From DASZMX01 sp035551475 (lineage in GTDB: Bacteria > Verrucomicrobiota > Verrucomicrobiia > Limisphaerales > Palsa-1400), in contig DASZMX010000030.1 in NCBI GenBank assembly GCA_035551475.1, positions 1-8,769 on the forward strand: DNA of 8,769 nucleotides. Reading direction: 5' to 3'. The position numbers and the translations under genes are program-made. The notes beneath the pieces were generated by a model. That model saw only the letters and a program-made list of their open reading frames with translations. It ran no database searches and was not told where the DNA came from. How positions within the stretch are numbered: the first letter of the stretch is position 1; every line of letters begins with the position of its first letter. Below, in pieces: positions 1 through 7,089 of the stretch.

Positions 1-898
1 GGGCGCAGAAGTCCAGCATCTTGGCGATCGTGGCCGGGCTGCCCATCGGCGTGCCCGAAATGGATTTCTGCCCCAACAATTCCACCGGCATCACGCCCAG
101 CGGCTCCGGGGCGACCCCGACGAAATGCAGCCGGCCCCTCGGCGCCAGCATCTTGATATAATCGGACCAATTCAGCCCGACGTTGACGGTGGAAATAATG
201 AAGTCGAGCGAGCCGGCGAGTTTTTCCATCTGGGCGGGGTCGCGCGACGAAACGGCGTGATGGGCGCCAAGTTTTTTGACCTCAGCCTGCTTGGATTCCG
301 ACGACGTGAACGCAAAAACTTCGCAGCCCCATTTGCTGAGGAATTGCAGCGCGAGATGGCCCAGGCCGCCAATGCCAATCACGCCCGCGCGATCCGTAGG
401 TTTGACATCGTATTGCAGCAGCGGATTAAACACGGTCGTGCCCGCGCAAAAGAGCGGCCCGGCCGTGGCGGAATCAAGCGCCGCCGGCAGCGGCACGGCC
501 CACAGCGCCTGGCAACGGACGCGCTGCGCGAAACCGCCTTTGCGATGCACGATGGTTTGTTCGGCCTTGGGGCAGAGATTATGATCGCCCGCCAGGCATT
601 GGGGGCAGGTCATGTCCGAGCCCGAGAACCAGCCGAGCCCCACGCGCTGCCCGGCTTTCAAATGTTTGACATGCGCGCCCACCGCCGCAATGGTGCCGAT
701 GACTTCGTGGCCGGGCACCAGCGGAAATTCCGACCAGCCAAATGCGTTGTCAATCATCGACAGGTCCGAATGGCAGATGCCGCAATGGCTGACCTGGATT
801 TCAACCTGGTCATCGCCCAGGTCGCCTAGGTCGTATTCGATCAGCTCCAGTTTGCGGCCCTGGGCGGTGGCGGCGTATCCTTTGATTTTTGCGCTCAT
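1..898 (-). CDS. Zinc-dependent alcohol dehydrogenase, CAD/YahK type, 3' end beyond window
   Basis: Medium-chain zinc alcohol/aldehyde dehydrogenase that would interconvert an aldehyde and a primary alcohol in the cytoplasm. The frame is open from the ATG at 898 to the left edge (299 codons; the family is usually about 335-355, so the C-terminus is missing). Visible catalytic zinc ligands are C39 in CGICHSD, H64 in PGHE and C151 in LFCAG. A structural-zinc loop follows (C98, C101, C109), but the expected first cysteine is D95. The Rossmann motif GIGGLGHLA lies at 175-183. The second strand ends in FTSSESK rather than an acidic residue, which in this family usually means NADP(H) preference (inference). 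An ATG also occurs at 901, but GAGAAAGG at 906-913 sits 7 nt from the 898 ATG, so 898 is preferred. It follows the GH15 gene after 13 nt and probably shares its transcript. The natural substrate cannot be told from sequence. Confidence 0.93.
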   Translation of the reverse strand, partial: MSAKIKGYAATAQGRKLELIEYDLGDLGDDQVEIQVSHCGICHSDLSMIDNAFGWSEFPLVPGHEVIGTIAAVGAHVKHLKAGQRVGLGWFSGSDMTCPQCLAGDHNLCPKAEQTIVHRKGGFAQRVRCQALWAVPLPAALDSATAGPLFCAGTTVFNPLLQYDVKPTDRAGVIGIGGLGHLALQFLSKWGCEVFAFTSSESKQAEVKKLGAHHAVSSRDPAQMEKLAGSLDFIISTVNVGLNWSDYIKMLAPRGRLHFVGVAPEPLGVMPVELLGQKSISGTPMGSPATIAKMLDFCA

Positions 899-905
899 CA
901 TCAAA

Positions 906-913
906 CCTTTCTC
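906..913 (-). promoter_or_regulatory. Ribosome binding site of the alcohol dehydrogenase
   Basis: On the minus strand this reads GAGAAAGG, a purine-rich Shine-Dalgarno-like sequence 7 nt before the ATG at 898 and 4 nt before the ATG at 901. It overlaps the stop codon of the GH15 gene (TGA at 912-914), so ribosomes ending GH15 translation would be placed on the next start. Confidence 0.5.
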
Positions 914-3293
914 AAACGACTGATATTTTCCAATTTTTGCCCTCCCAATGCTCAGGGGACAGCCAAAAAAACGTGAATTCGATCGCCCTTCCGGCGGGCA
1001 GCTTTTCGCTGGCCAGGTCGGCAAACCACAAACCCAGTGACTCCTGCGCCCGCGCTTCCGTGCGCTGGGTCGTCGCCCAATTGTCCGCCGTCCAAACCAC
1101 CGTGGCCGCGCCCGGCAGCAGCAGACGCAGCTTTTGCCCGCGTGGCAGCCGGGTCGTGCGATGGCGGGGGGTCCAAAACTCGTATTGACTCTTCACCGGC
1201 TGCGCCACATATCGGCGGTAAGCGGGCTCGATGCGGTCGAAGCACACGCCGTCGTGCCGGCTGCGCACCAGCGAAAGATATTCCGCATGCGACCAGCACA
1301 GCGGCATCGCGGCTCCCGTGGGAAATCCTTTTTTCATCTTGCCGCTCGGCAAATCCTCGTCGTCCCACAACTGCTCCGAAATCATGCCGCCGGCGTTCGC
1401 GAATTTTTCCAGCGCCTTGATGTAAGGTAACGGGTCGCGGCCCGCCGCCAATTCGTAGTGCCCGCGTTCGCCGGTGAGAATCGGCCACGAGCGGCCCACG
1501 CCGGTTCCGTCAAAGGCCGAGCCGTCATCGTGCTGGCCGTACCCGTCAAAATTATACCGGCGCCAGCACGGGCCTTGCGGCAGGTCGCGCTTGAGGATGC
1601 GATCCATCACTTCGATGGATGAAAGCACAATCGGATCGTCCGCAGCGCGAATGCCGAAGCGCACCAATTGCAGAAAATCGCCGCCCACAATATCGCGCGA
1701 AGGATGAAGGCCGCCGCCGTTGGCCACCTGGATCATGGTGGTGTTCGGATCGGCGTCCGGGTCGGGCGAGTCCGCGTCCGTCACATTGATGCGCACGTAA
1801 TGGCGCGGCGCTCCGGGCACGATTCCCCCGCGCGTCGTCACCGTCCAGCCTTCGATATGCGCCGCGAGCCAATCCGCATACGCCAAAATAAAATCCCGCG
1901 CCCCCGCGCCTTGCGCAAAATCCGCCGCGCACACCAACCCGGCAATGATGGCGGCGAGCGTCGAGGGCGAATAACCGGCGTTTTCCTCCCAGCGATCCTG
2001 CATCGTGACCGGCCCTTGCAGCATGAGATACGCCGCCGCGCTGGTAATGATCGGGCACGGATCCATCTGCCCGAAAGGCACGCCTTCCCGGCGCAAACGC
2101 CAGGCCAGCAGCAGCGGCGCGGCAATTTCATCGAGCTGCATCCCCGACCAATACATGCGCCCATCGATCCAGCTATTTTGCGGAAAACTGCCGTCCGGCC
2201 GCTGCACCACCGCCAGCCAGATCAACGCGCGGCGCGGCGTAGACGTCTGGCCGCTGGCCAGCAGCGCCGTGGCGCTTTGCACTAGGTCGCGCGTCCAAAC
2301 CAAGTGATAGCCGCCCAGGTCATTGTCCCCTTTCGTTTCGCCCCACGGAATGCACATGGACGCCACAATCGCCCCGGAAAAAACCTTGTCCTCATGCGCC
2401 AGCAAAACACAGCGGCTCAACCGATGCATCGCGCCATCGTCCCCGGTGTCGTCGTTATAAATGTGCTGCTCGTCCGTCAGCGTCCGCTGCCATTGGCGAA
2501 CATAGGTGTCGCGCTGCGCGGCATAAGGATCGGACAGCGCCCCCAGCAATTTCGCGGCGGTGCTGGGATAACTTTGCCCCAACGCAATCGCCACCGTGAA
2601 TTCCATGCCGCGCTCTGGATCGATTTCGCCCGTCAATGCAATGTTGCCCTCGGGCGCGGAGCGAAATTCCCAGTCCATCCGAAAATTGCGCAAATCCTGC
2701 CAGCCATCGCTCGCCCCCGCATAACCGACCGAACGGCGCGTGAAATGCGTGGTGCAGCCCATGATGAGATGAAACCCGTGCCGTTGCGCGTGCAAAAGCC
2801 GGCCCGCGCCAATCTCCGTGCAACGCCCCGAGTTGCCCGCGCCAAAACGCTCCAGGTGCGGCGAGAGCAGGGCGTAAAGCTTGAGCTTGCCGCGTAGGGA
2901 CTCGTCGAGGATCTCCAGCTTGGTGCGCACCAGCAGCACGGAATGATGCGGGTCGGTCAGGACATGTTTGACAATGCGATACCGCCCGTCGCGCTCGCGG
3001 TTGGTGATCTTGTAAAACAAACAGCCCCGCTCCGGGTATTCGATCTCGTGGTCCAGGTCGCTGCGCTCCTCGTGGCAAAAAGTCGCGCCATCGGTGATGA
3101 GGTATTGAAAATCCCGCGTGTTGGGCTGATCGACAAACGGATAATAAATCTCGTTGACAATGCCGTGGCTCAGCGTGAACCACAGCCGGCAGCTGGTGTG
3201 ATAGGCGGTGCCGAAGCCTTCCTTCGCGCTGGAGGTCCAGCGCGGCTCCATGCCGGGCGCGCCAAAGGCGATGCTGTCCGGAGGTTCGTTCAT
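912..3293 (-). CDS. GH15 glucoamylase-type glucan glucohydrolase
   Basis: Glycoside hydrolase family 15 enzyme of about 793 residues, the usual size of bacterial glucoamylases. The family removes glucose from non-reducing ends of alpha-glucans by inversion; related members are glucodextranases and trehalases. Numbered from the ATG at 3293, residues about 20-265 form a beta-rich N-terminal domain and about 285-690 the (alpha/alpha)6 barrel. The barrel carries VWTRD (332-336), DRWEENAGYSPSTLAA with the likely general acid E436, and MISEQLWDD with the likely general base E640. The last 100 residues form a beta domain (YEFWTPRH to FTFFWLSPEHW). There is no signal peptide or membrane segment, so it probably acts in the cytoplasm on stored glycogen or imported maltodextrin. 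An ATG at 3302 is also possible; 3293 is preferred because ATGA there overlaps the HAD stop codon, suggesting translational coupling. Exact substrate is undetermined. Confidence 0.95.
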   Translation of the reverse strand: MNEPPDSIAFGAPGMEPRWTSSAKEGFGTAYHTSCRLWFTLSHGIVNEIYYPFVDQPNTRDFQYLITDGATFCHEERSDLDHEIEYPERGCLFYKITNRERDGRYRIVKHVLTDPHHSVLLVRTKLEILDESLRGKLKLYALLSPHLERFGAGNSGRCTEIGAGRLLHAQRHGFHLIMGCTTHFTRRSVGYAGASDGWQDLRNFRMDWEFRSAPEGNIALTGEIDPERGMEFTVAIALGQSYPSTAAKLLGALSDPYAAQRDTYVRQWQRTLTDEQHIYNDDTGDDGAMHRLSRCVLLAHEDKVFSGAIVASMCIPWGETKGDNDLGGYHLVWTRDLVQSATALLASGQTSTPRRALIWLAVVQRPDGSFPQNSWIDGRMYWSGMQLDEIAAPLLLAWRLRREGVPFGQMDPCPIITSAAAYLMLQGPVTMQDRWEENAGYSPSTLAAIIAGLVCAADFAQGAGARDFILAYADWLAAHIEGWTVTTRGGIVPGAPRHYVRINVTDADSPDPDADPNTTMIQVANGGGLHPSRDIVGGDFLQLVRFGIRAADDPIVLSSIEVMDRILKRDLPQGPCWRRYNFDGYGQHDDGSAFDGTGVGRSWPILTGERGHYELAAGRDPLPYIKALEKFANAGGMISEQLWDDEDLPSGKMKKGFPTGAAMPLCWSHAEYLSLVRSRHDGVCFDRIEPAYRRYVAQPVKSQYEFWTPRHRTTRLPRGQKLRLLLPGAATVVWTADNWATTQRTEARAQESLGLWFADLASEKLPAGRAIEFTFFWLSPEHWEGKNWKISVV

Positions 3294-3994
3294 TTTTTCC
3301 ATTTTTCCAAAGCGGCCAGGGAGGGCAAATTAAAATCCAGCAAATCGCCAATGCGCTCGACAGATAAATCAGCCGCCGGATAAGACGCCACCAGCGCCGC
3401 ATCGAGCGCGTAATGGCCCTGCCGCACAAAAATGGTCGTCAGGCGCGCGCCCCAGCTTTTTTTCATCGCCGCGAGGATGCGGATTTTATCATCGACCATC
3501 ACATAATGCGCGGCGGGAAAGCACGCCGCGACATTGTTCAATTCCTGCTCCTTGTGCGTGTAGATCAGGACGCGCCCCTCCACCGCTTCCGCGAGCCCCG
3601 AGCGCTCCGCCTTGCGCGGCTGAAAAACCACATCGCCGTCCGACAGCAAAACCGCCGGCCCCCACTGTTGCACATGGGCGATGACATCCAGGGAATTGGG
3701 AAAAAGGCGGTTGGCAAACGGATACTCGATCATGAAGCGCGACACCGTCAGCAACTGCCAATCATGCGGATGCCGGGTGCGATAACGCTGCAACGCGCCC
3801 AGGTAATCGGCGTATCCCAGTTCGCGCCGCAGGCCCTCGAATATCTGCCAATACGCCCGGCAGCCGGCCGAGCCCACTTCCGCCTCCAGGCGCTTGCGCA
3901 AATCGGCGCCCACCTGGTCGTTGTTGAGCAGGGTGTTGTCTATGTCAAATAGAAACACCACCGGCCGCCGCTTTGGCGCTTTTTTGCGTGTCAT
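3290..3994 (-). CDS. HAD-superfamily hydrolase (phosphatase-like)
   Basis: Haloacid-dehalogenase-fold hydrolase of 234 residues, most likely a cytoplasmic phosphatase of a small phosphorylated metabolite. Motif I is FDIDNTLL with nucleophile D17 and acid/base D19. Motif II is LLSDGD with S118. A motif III lysine is K128 or, better placed, K148 in YTHKEQEL. Motif IV is VMVDDK with D168/D169, the Mg2+ ligands. A helical cap lies between motifs I and II (about 25-105). The N-terminus is basic (MTRKKAPKRR). A GTG at 4012 would add six residues, but the ATG at 3994 has GAGGGGC upstream and is preferred. It follows the aldolase and its stop overlaps the GH15 start, so a sugar-phosphate substrate is plausible but not shown. 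Confidence 0.85.
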   Translation of the reverse strand: MTRKKAPKRRPVVFLFDIDNTLLNNDQVGADLRKRLEAEVGSAGCRAYWQIFEGLRRELGYADYLGALQRYRTRHPHDWQLLTVSRFMIEYPFANRLFPNSLDVIAHVQQWGPAVLLSDGDVVFQPRKAERSGLAEAVEGRVLIYTHKEQELNNVAACFPAAHYVMVDDKIRILAAMKKSWGARLTTIFVRQGHYALDAALVASYPAADLSVERIGDLLDFNLPSLAALEKWKK

Positions 3995-4003
3995 ATAGTT
4001 GCC

Positions 4004-4010
4004 GCCCCTC
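4004..4010 (-). promoter_or_regulatory. Ribosome binding site of the HAD hydrolase
   Basis: The minus strand reads GAGGGGC here, ending about 9 nt before the ATG at 3994. It supports that ATG over the in-frame GTG at 4012, which would place this motif inside the coding region. Confidence 0.45.
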
Positions 4011-4043
4011 ACGCCCGCGCGACGCGACCAGAGCCAGGCCCCC

Positions 4044-4060
4044 GCCCCGGCGCGCGGGGC
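4044..4060. other. GC-rich hairpin between aldolase and HAD genes
   Basis: A perfect inverted repeat, GCCCCG / CGGGGC (6 bp), encloses a 5-nt loop. It lies in the roughly 80-nt gap between the aldolase stop (4076-4078) and the HAD start. No T-tract follows on the minus strand (the transcribed direction), so it is not a canonical intrinsic terminator. It could act as an RNA-stability or partial-termination element lowering expression of the HAD, GH15 and ADH genes relative to aldolase. In DNA this GC-rich it may also be chance. Confidence 0.35.
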
Positions 4061-4075
4061 CCGGCGGCGTGGAGA

Positions 4076-4993
4076 TTACTGGCCGTATATACTCATGATC
4101 CGGTCCAGAAACTTCAAGGCTTCATCGTGTTTTCTTTGGAACGAATTGCGCCCGATGATCGAGCCGAACCCGCCCCCGTCATGGATCGCCTTGACCTCCT
4201 GAAACACCACGTCATCCGTGTTCGCGGCCCCGCCGGAGAAGATGACGATGCGCCGCCCGCCGAACGTGCATTGCACAACGTGCTTGACACGATCCGCCAG
4301 CGTCGAAATGTTGACCTTCTCCTTTTCGTAAACCTTCTTCGCCGCCGCCTGCTCCAAAAAAGCGGTCGGCAGCTTGACCTTGATGATGTGCGCGCCCAAT
4401 TCCGCCGCGATATGCGCCGCGTAACCGCCAACATCCATGGCCGTTTCGCCATCCTTGCTGAGGGAGGAGCCGCGCGGATAGGACCAAACCACGACCACCA
4501 GGCCGTGGCGTTTCGCATGGCTGGCCGCCTCGCGCAATTGCTCATACATCTTCTGCGCCTGCGAGGACCCGGGATAAATCGTGAAGCCAATCCCCACGCA
4601 GCCCAGGCGCAGCGCGTCATGGACGCCGCTGGTCAGCGCCGGCAGCGGATCTTTCTCGTCATGCAGCGTGTCGTGATTGTTGATCTTGAGAATGAGCGGG
4701 ACTTCGCCGGCGAAATCGCGCGCCGCGGCCTCGATAAAACCGAGCGGCGCGGCATAAGCGTTGCAGCCGGATTCCACCGCCAGCTGCGGATGATAACGGG
4801 GATCGTAGCCGGCGGGATTCACCGCGAAACTGCGGGCCGGGCCGTGTTCAAATCCCTGATCGACCGGCAGAATGACGAGGCGGCCTTTGCCGGCGAGTTT
4901 GCCGTGGTTGAGCAGCCGCGCCAGGTTCGTGAGCACGCCGGGATTATCGGCGCCATACCAACTGAGGATTTCTTTGACTCTGGGTGTATTCAT
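4076..4993 (-). CDS. fbaB: Class I fructose-bisphosphate aldolase (DhnA/FbaB type)
   Basis: Schiff-base aldolase that cleaves fructose-1,6-bisphosphate to dihydroxyacetone phosphate and glyceraldehyde-3-phosphate, in glycolysis or in reverse in gluconeogenesis. It is a TIM barrel of about 305 residues from the ATG at 4993. Recognisable pieces in order are LVILPVDQGFEHG (49-61), the IKINNHDTL strand region, VVVVWSYPRG (166-175), IIKVKLP with the candidate Schiff-base lysine K205 or K207, the phosphate-binding IFSGGAA (251-257), and GGFGSIIGRNSF (274-285). The open frame extends upstream to an ATG at 5011 and a TTG at 5044 that overlaps the gnd stop as TTGA. None of the three starts has a clear Shine-Dalgarno; 4993 is chosen because MNTPRVKEILSWYG resembles the usual N-terminus of this subgroup. 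It lies 47-50 nt after gnd, probably in the same operon. E. coli FbaB is somewhat longer (about 350). Confidence 0.93.
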   Translation of the reverse strand: MNTPRVKEILSWYGADNPGVLTNLARLLNHGKLAGKGRLVILPVDQGFEHGPARSFAVNPAGYDPRYHPQLAVESGCNAYAAPLGFIEAAARDFAGEVPLILKINNHDTLHDEKDPLPALTSGVHDALRLGCVGIGFTIYPGSSQAQKMYEQLREAASHAKRHGLVVVVWSYPRGSSLSKDGETAMDVGGYAAHIAAELGAHIIKVKLPTAFLEQAAAKKVYEKEKVNISTLADRVKHVVQCTFGGRRIVIFSGGAANTDDVVFQEVKAIHDGGGFGSIIGRNSFQRKHDEALKFLDRIMSIYGQ

Positions 4994-5040
4994 ACTTGTT
5001 GTCTGATGCATTGTTGTGGTTGGAGGAGTCTCGGGAAATT

Positions 5041-6030
5041 TCAATGCGGCCCGGTCGGCTCGACGTGGCCGCCAAATTCATGGCGCATCGCGGAAAGCAG
5101 TTTTTCGCCAAACGTATGCTCCAGGCGCGAGCGAAAACGCGCGTACAACGCCGCCGACAAAACATCCGCGGGCACCGCTTCCTCCAGCGCGGCTTCAATC
5201 GTCCAACGCCCTTCGCCGGAATCCTGCACGAAACCGCTGAAGCCGGCCAATTGCGGATCACTCGCCAGCGCCGCCGCGCTCAAGTCCAGCAGCCACGAAC
5301 TGATCACGCTCCCGCGCCGCCAAACCTCCGCAATGTCCGCCAGGTTTAAATCGTAACGCCGCTCCTCGGGAATTTCCTTCGCATTGACCGACTGCATGAT
5401 TTGAAATCCCTCGGCGTAAGCCTGCATCAGGCCGTACTCGATGCCGTTGTGCACCATCTTCACAAAATGCCCCGCGCCCGACGGCCCGCAATGCAGATAG
5501 CCCCGCGTGGCGGTGCCCTTTTGCGGATCGCGCCCCGGCGTGGCCGGGATGCTGCCCGCGCCCGGCGCCAGCGTCGCAAAAATCGGATCCAGCCGTTGCA
5601 CCGCCGCCGTGTCGCCGCCGATCATCAGGCAATAGCCGCGCTCCATCCCCCACACGCCGCCGCTTGTGCCCGCGTCGATGTAGCTAATTCCTTTGGGCCG
5701 CAGCATCTGGCTGCGCCGCACGTCATCCTTGTAAAATGAATTCCCGCCATCGATCACGGCGCTGCCGGACGGCAAAAGCCCCGCCAATTGCACCACCGTG
5801 TGCTCCGTCGCCTCGCCGGCGGGCACCATCACCCAAACCGCTTTCGGCGTTTCCAATTGTTTGACCAAATCGTCCAACGACGACGCGCCGGAGATTCCGG
5901 GATTTGCGCCCGCCAAAGCCTGCACCGCCTTGGGGTCGCGATCAAACACCACGCAGCGATGCCCATGAGTGACGAGCCGGCGAACCATGTTCCCGCCCAT
6001 GCGGCCCAAACCGATCATTCCAATTTGCAT
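5041..6030 (-). CDS. gnd: 6-phosphogluconate dehydrogenase, decarboxylating, short (YqeC/GntZ) type
   Basis: Oxidatively decarboxylates 6-phosphogluconate to ribulose-5-phosphate with CO2 and NAD(P)H, the last oxidative step of the pentose phosphate pathway, in the cytoplasm. It has 329 residues, matching the short class (about 300-335) rather than the roughly 470-residue E. coli class. The Rossmann motif GLGRMG is at 7-12. The second strand ends FDRD with D30, the acidic residue expected in NAD+-preferring members. DGGNS is at 94-98, GTSGG at 121-125, and the active-site helix GHFVKMVHNGIEYG carries K191, H194, N195 and E198, the equivalents of K183/H186/N187/E190 in the sheep enzyme. A GTG at 6060 is in frame, but the ATG at 6030 immediately before the Rossmann strand fits the family. 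It heads the carbon-metabolism run, with a hairpin upstream. No glucose-6-phosphate dehydrogenase gene is in the window. Confidence 0.95.
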   Translation of the reverse strand: MQIGMIGLGRMGGNMVRRLVTHGHRCVVFDRDPKAVQALAGANPGISGASSLDDLVKQLETPKAVWVMVPAGEATEHTVVQLAGLLPSGSAVIDGGNSFYKDDVRRSQMLRPKGISYIDAGTSGGVWGMERGYCLMIGGDTAAVQRLDPIFATLAPGAGSIPATPGRDPQKGTATRGYLHCGPSGAGHFVKMVHNGIEYGLMQAYAEGFQIMQSVNAKEIPEERRYDLNLADIAEVWRRGSVISSWLLDLSAAALASDPQLAGFSGFVQDSGEGRWTIEAALEEAVPADVLSAALYARFRSRLEHTFGEKLLSAMRHEFGGHVEPTGPH

Positions 6031-6062
6031 AAAGCCCCGATCATTACGAAAGTTTGCCACAA

Positions 6063-6081
6063 CACGGCGGGGGACGCCGTG
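6063..6081. other. Perfect hairpin in the leader of the gnd operon
   Basis: CACGGCG and CGCCGTG form a perfect 7-bp stem with a 5-nt loop. It lies in the 115-nt gap between the DUF6483-like gene and gnd, 32 nt before the gnd ATG. No T-tract follows on the minus strand, so a classical terminator is not supported. It may be an RNA element in the 5' leader, an operator-like dyad, or the remnant of a terminator separating two transcription units. Confidence 0.45.
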
Positions 6082-6145
6082 ACTTGCATCAAACTACTCG
6101 CGCGCACGGGTTTGGCAACCGGCAATAGCGGCGCCCACTCCCATT

Positions 6146-6817
6146 TTACAGCGCCGCCCGCCCCGCGCGCATCTCCGCCAGCCCCGCCACCACCTCCGCG
6201 CGCGGCAGGTTCCCCAACAGGAGCCGTTCGTCGTTCTGTTGACTCACGCGTTCGTAAAATTCGACGCCGAAATCCCACGCGTCCGGGTTGCGCGGATCAG
6301 CCTCGAGGATGGTGTGGAGCGCATCCTCGGCGCGGCTGAATTGGCCGGTCGTTTCGTAATGCTCCATGAGCAGCGCTTTCGTTTCCAGCGACAGCGCCGA
6401 AGGGCTGATCGCTTCCACCAGGGTTTCCACGCGCGGCACAAATTCCGGAAAATCAAACACGTCGGCCCCATGCAGAACCTTGAGCAAAAGATGAAGCCCT
6501 TTCAAATAATAGCGGTCGCCCTCCTCCACGCGATCCTGCGCCACGGCCAGATCGCCCGCTTCCTTGAGCAAGGTGGTCAGCAGCCACGCCTTTTCGCGGA
6601 CGAGCCCGGTCGTTTCCCCTTCAATCAGCAGCGCGAGCAAGGCCGTCTCGGAAAGCTGCACCACCTCGCGCACGTCCCGGCCCGTCATCCGTTTGACTTC
6701 ATCATCCACGATGCCGCCCGCCTCGCCATAACGCTCTTCCTTTTTCAAGGACTCAATGCGGCGCAACTCCTGGCCGAGCGCCTCGATCATGCGGATAAAA
6801 TAGTCGCGGCGAATCAT
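6146..6817 (-). CDS. DUF6483-like helical (TPR-like) protein
   Basis: Protein of 223 residues with no signal peptide or membrane segment, almost certainly all-helical and cytoplasmic. The N-terminus MIRRDYFIRMIEALGQELRR followed by a helical hairpin resembles, from memory, the DUF6483 family, whose function is unknown. Residues about 90-190 look like paired TPR-style helices (for example LLKEAGDLAVAQDRVEEGD, LLMEHYETTGQFSRAEDAL, ILEADPRNPDAWDFG), with the A/P/Y spacing typical of TPR repeats. Such folds bind other proteins, so a scaffold or adaptor role is a reasonable inference. No catalytic motif is visible. Its ATG (6815-6817) overlaps the YhbY stop as ATGA, so the two are probably translated together. 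The 115-nt gap downstream to gnd leaves its link to the sugar genes uncertain. Confidence 0.75.
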   Translation of the reverse strand: MIRRDYFIRMIEALGQELRRIESLKKEERYGEAGGIVDDEVKRMTGRDVREVVQLSETALLALLIEGETTGLVREKAWLLTTLLKEAGDLAVAQDRVEEGDRYYLKGLHLLLKVLHGADVFDFPEFVPRVETLVEAISPSALSLETKALLMEHYETTGQFSRAEDALHTILEADPRNPDAWDFGVEFYERVSQQNDERLLLGNLPRAEVVAGLAEMRAGRAAL

Positions 6818-7089
6818 GCGTCGGGCTTGGGCCGATACAACACCGCCACATTGCCGACGCGCGTCACCAGATGGCTCCCGCTCTTCTCCGCGAGCTGCGG
6901 CGCCAATTCCTTTTTCTCGGTTTTGAACTGGCCAAAGCGCACCTTCACCAGCTCATGAAATTTCAGCGTGTCATCCAGGGCCGCGAGAAACTGCGGACTC
7001 AAGCCGTCCTTGCCGACTTCGAGGGTGGCTTTGAGACGTTGCGCCTGCGCTTTCAACGCGCGTATTTTCGGATTGGGCAGCGGATCCAT
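6814..7089 (-). CDS. yhbY: YhbY-family (CRM domain) RNA-binding protein
   Basis: Small CRM-domain protein of 91 residues, the standard size of bacterial YhbY, which associates with pre-50S ribosomal particles and is thought to act in ribosome assembly. The domain is visible as a basic first helix (KIRALKAQAQRLKATLEV), the loop GKDGLSPQFLAALDDTL holding the GxxG RNA-binding motif (GKDG, 27-30), HELVKVRF, and the closing strands HLVTRVGNVAVLYR. The ATG at 7089 is preferred over an in-frame TTG at 7107 that would add six residues; neither has a well-spaced Shine-Dalgarno. It is the first gene of the minus-strand run and is divergent from the DUF2147 gene across about 95 nt. Confidence 0.92.
   Translation of the reverse strand: MDPLPNPKIRALKAQAQRLKATLEVGKDGLSPQFLAALDDTLKFHELVKVRFGQFKTEKKELAPQLAEKSGSHLVTRVGNVAVLYRPKPDA

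Noticed and set aside
125..829. 234-codon plus-strand open frame opposite the alcohol dehydrogenase
   Set aside because: Antisense shadow of a gene with intact catalytic motifs; the translation is Arg/Ala/His-rich and has no recognisable fold.
2455..3429. 324-codon minus-strand frame overlapping the GH15 and HAD genes
   Set aside because: Out-of-frame shadow; the GH15 and HAD readings in the other frames carry the conserved motifs.
4127..5356. 409-codon plus-strand open frame opposite the aldolase and gnd genes
   Set aside because: It is antisense to two genes with clear family motifs. Its composition is Arg/Ala/Pro-rich, as expected for a shadow frame in high-GC DNA, and no domain is recognisable.
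6239..6958. 239-codon plus-strand open frame opposite the DUF6483-like and YhbY genes
   Set aside because: Antisense shadow crossing two coupled genes, with no family resemblance.
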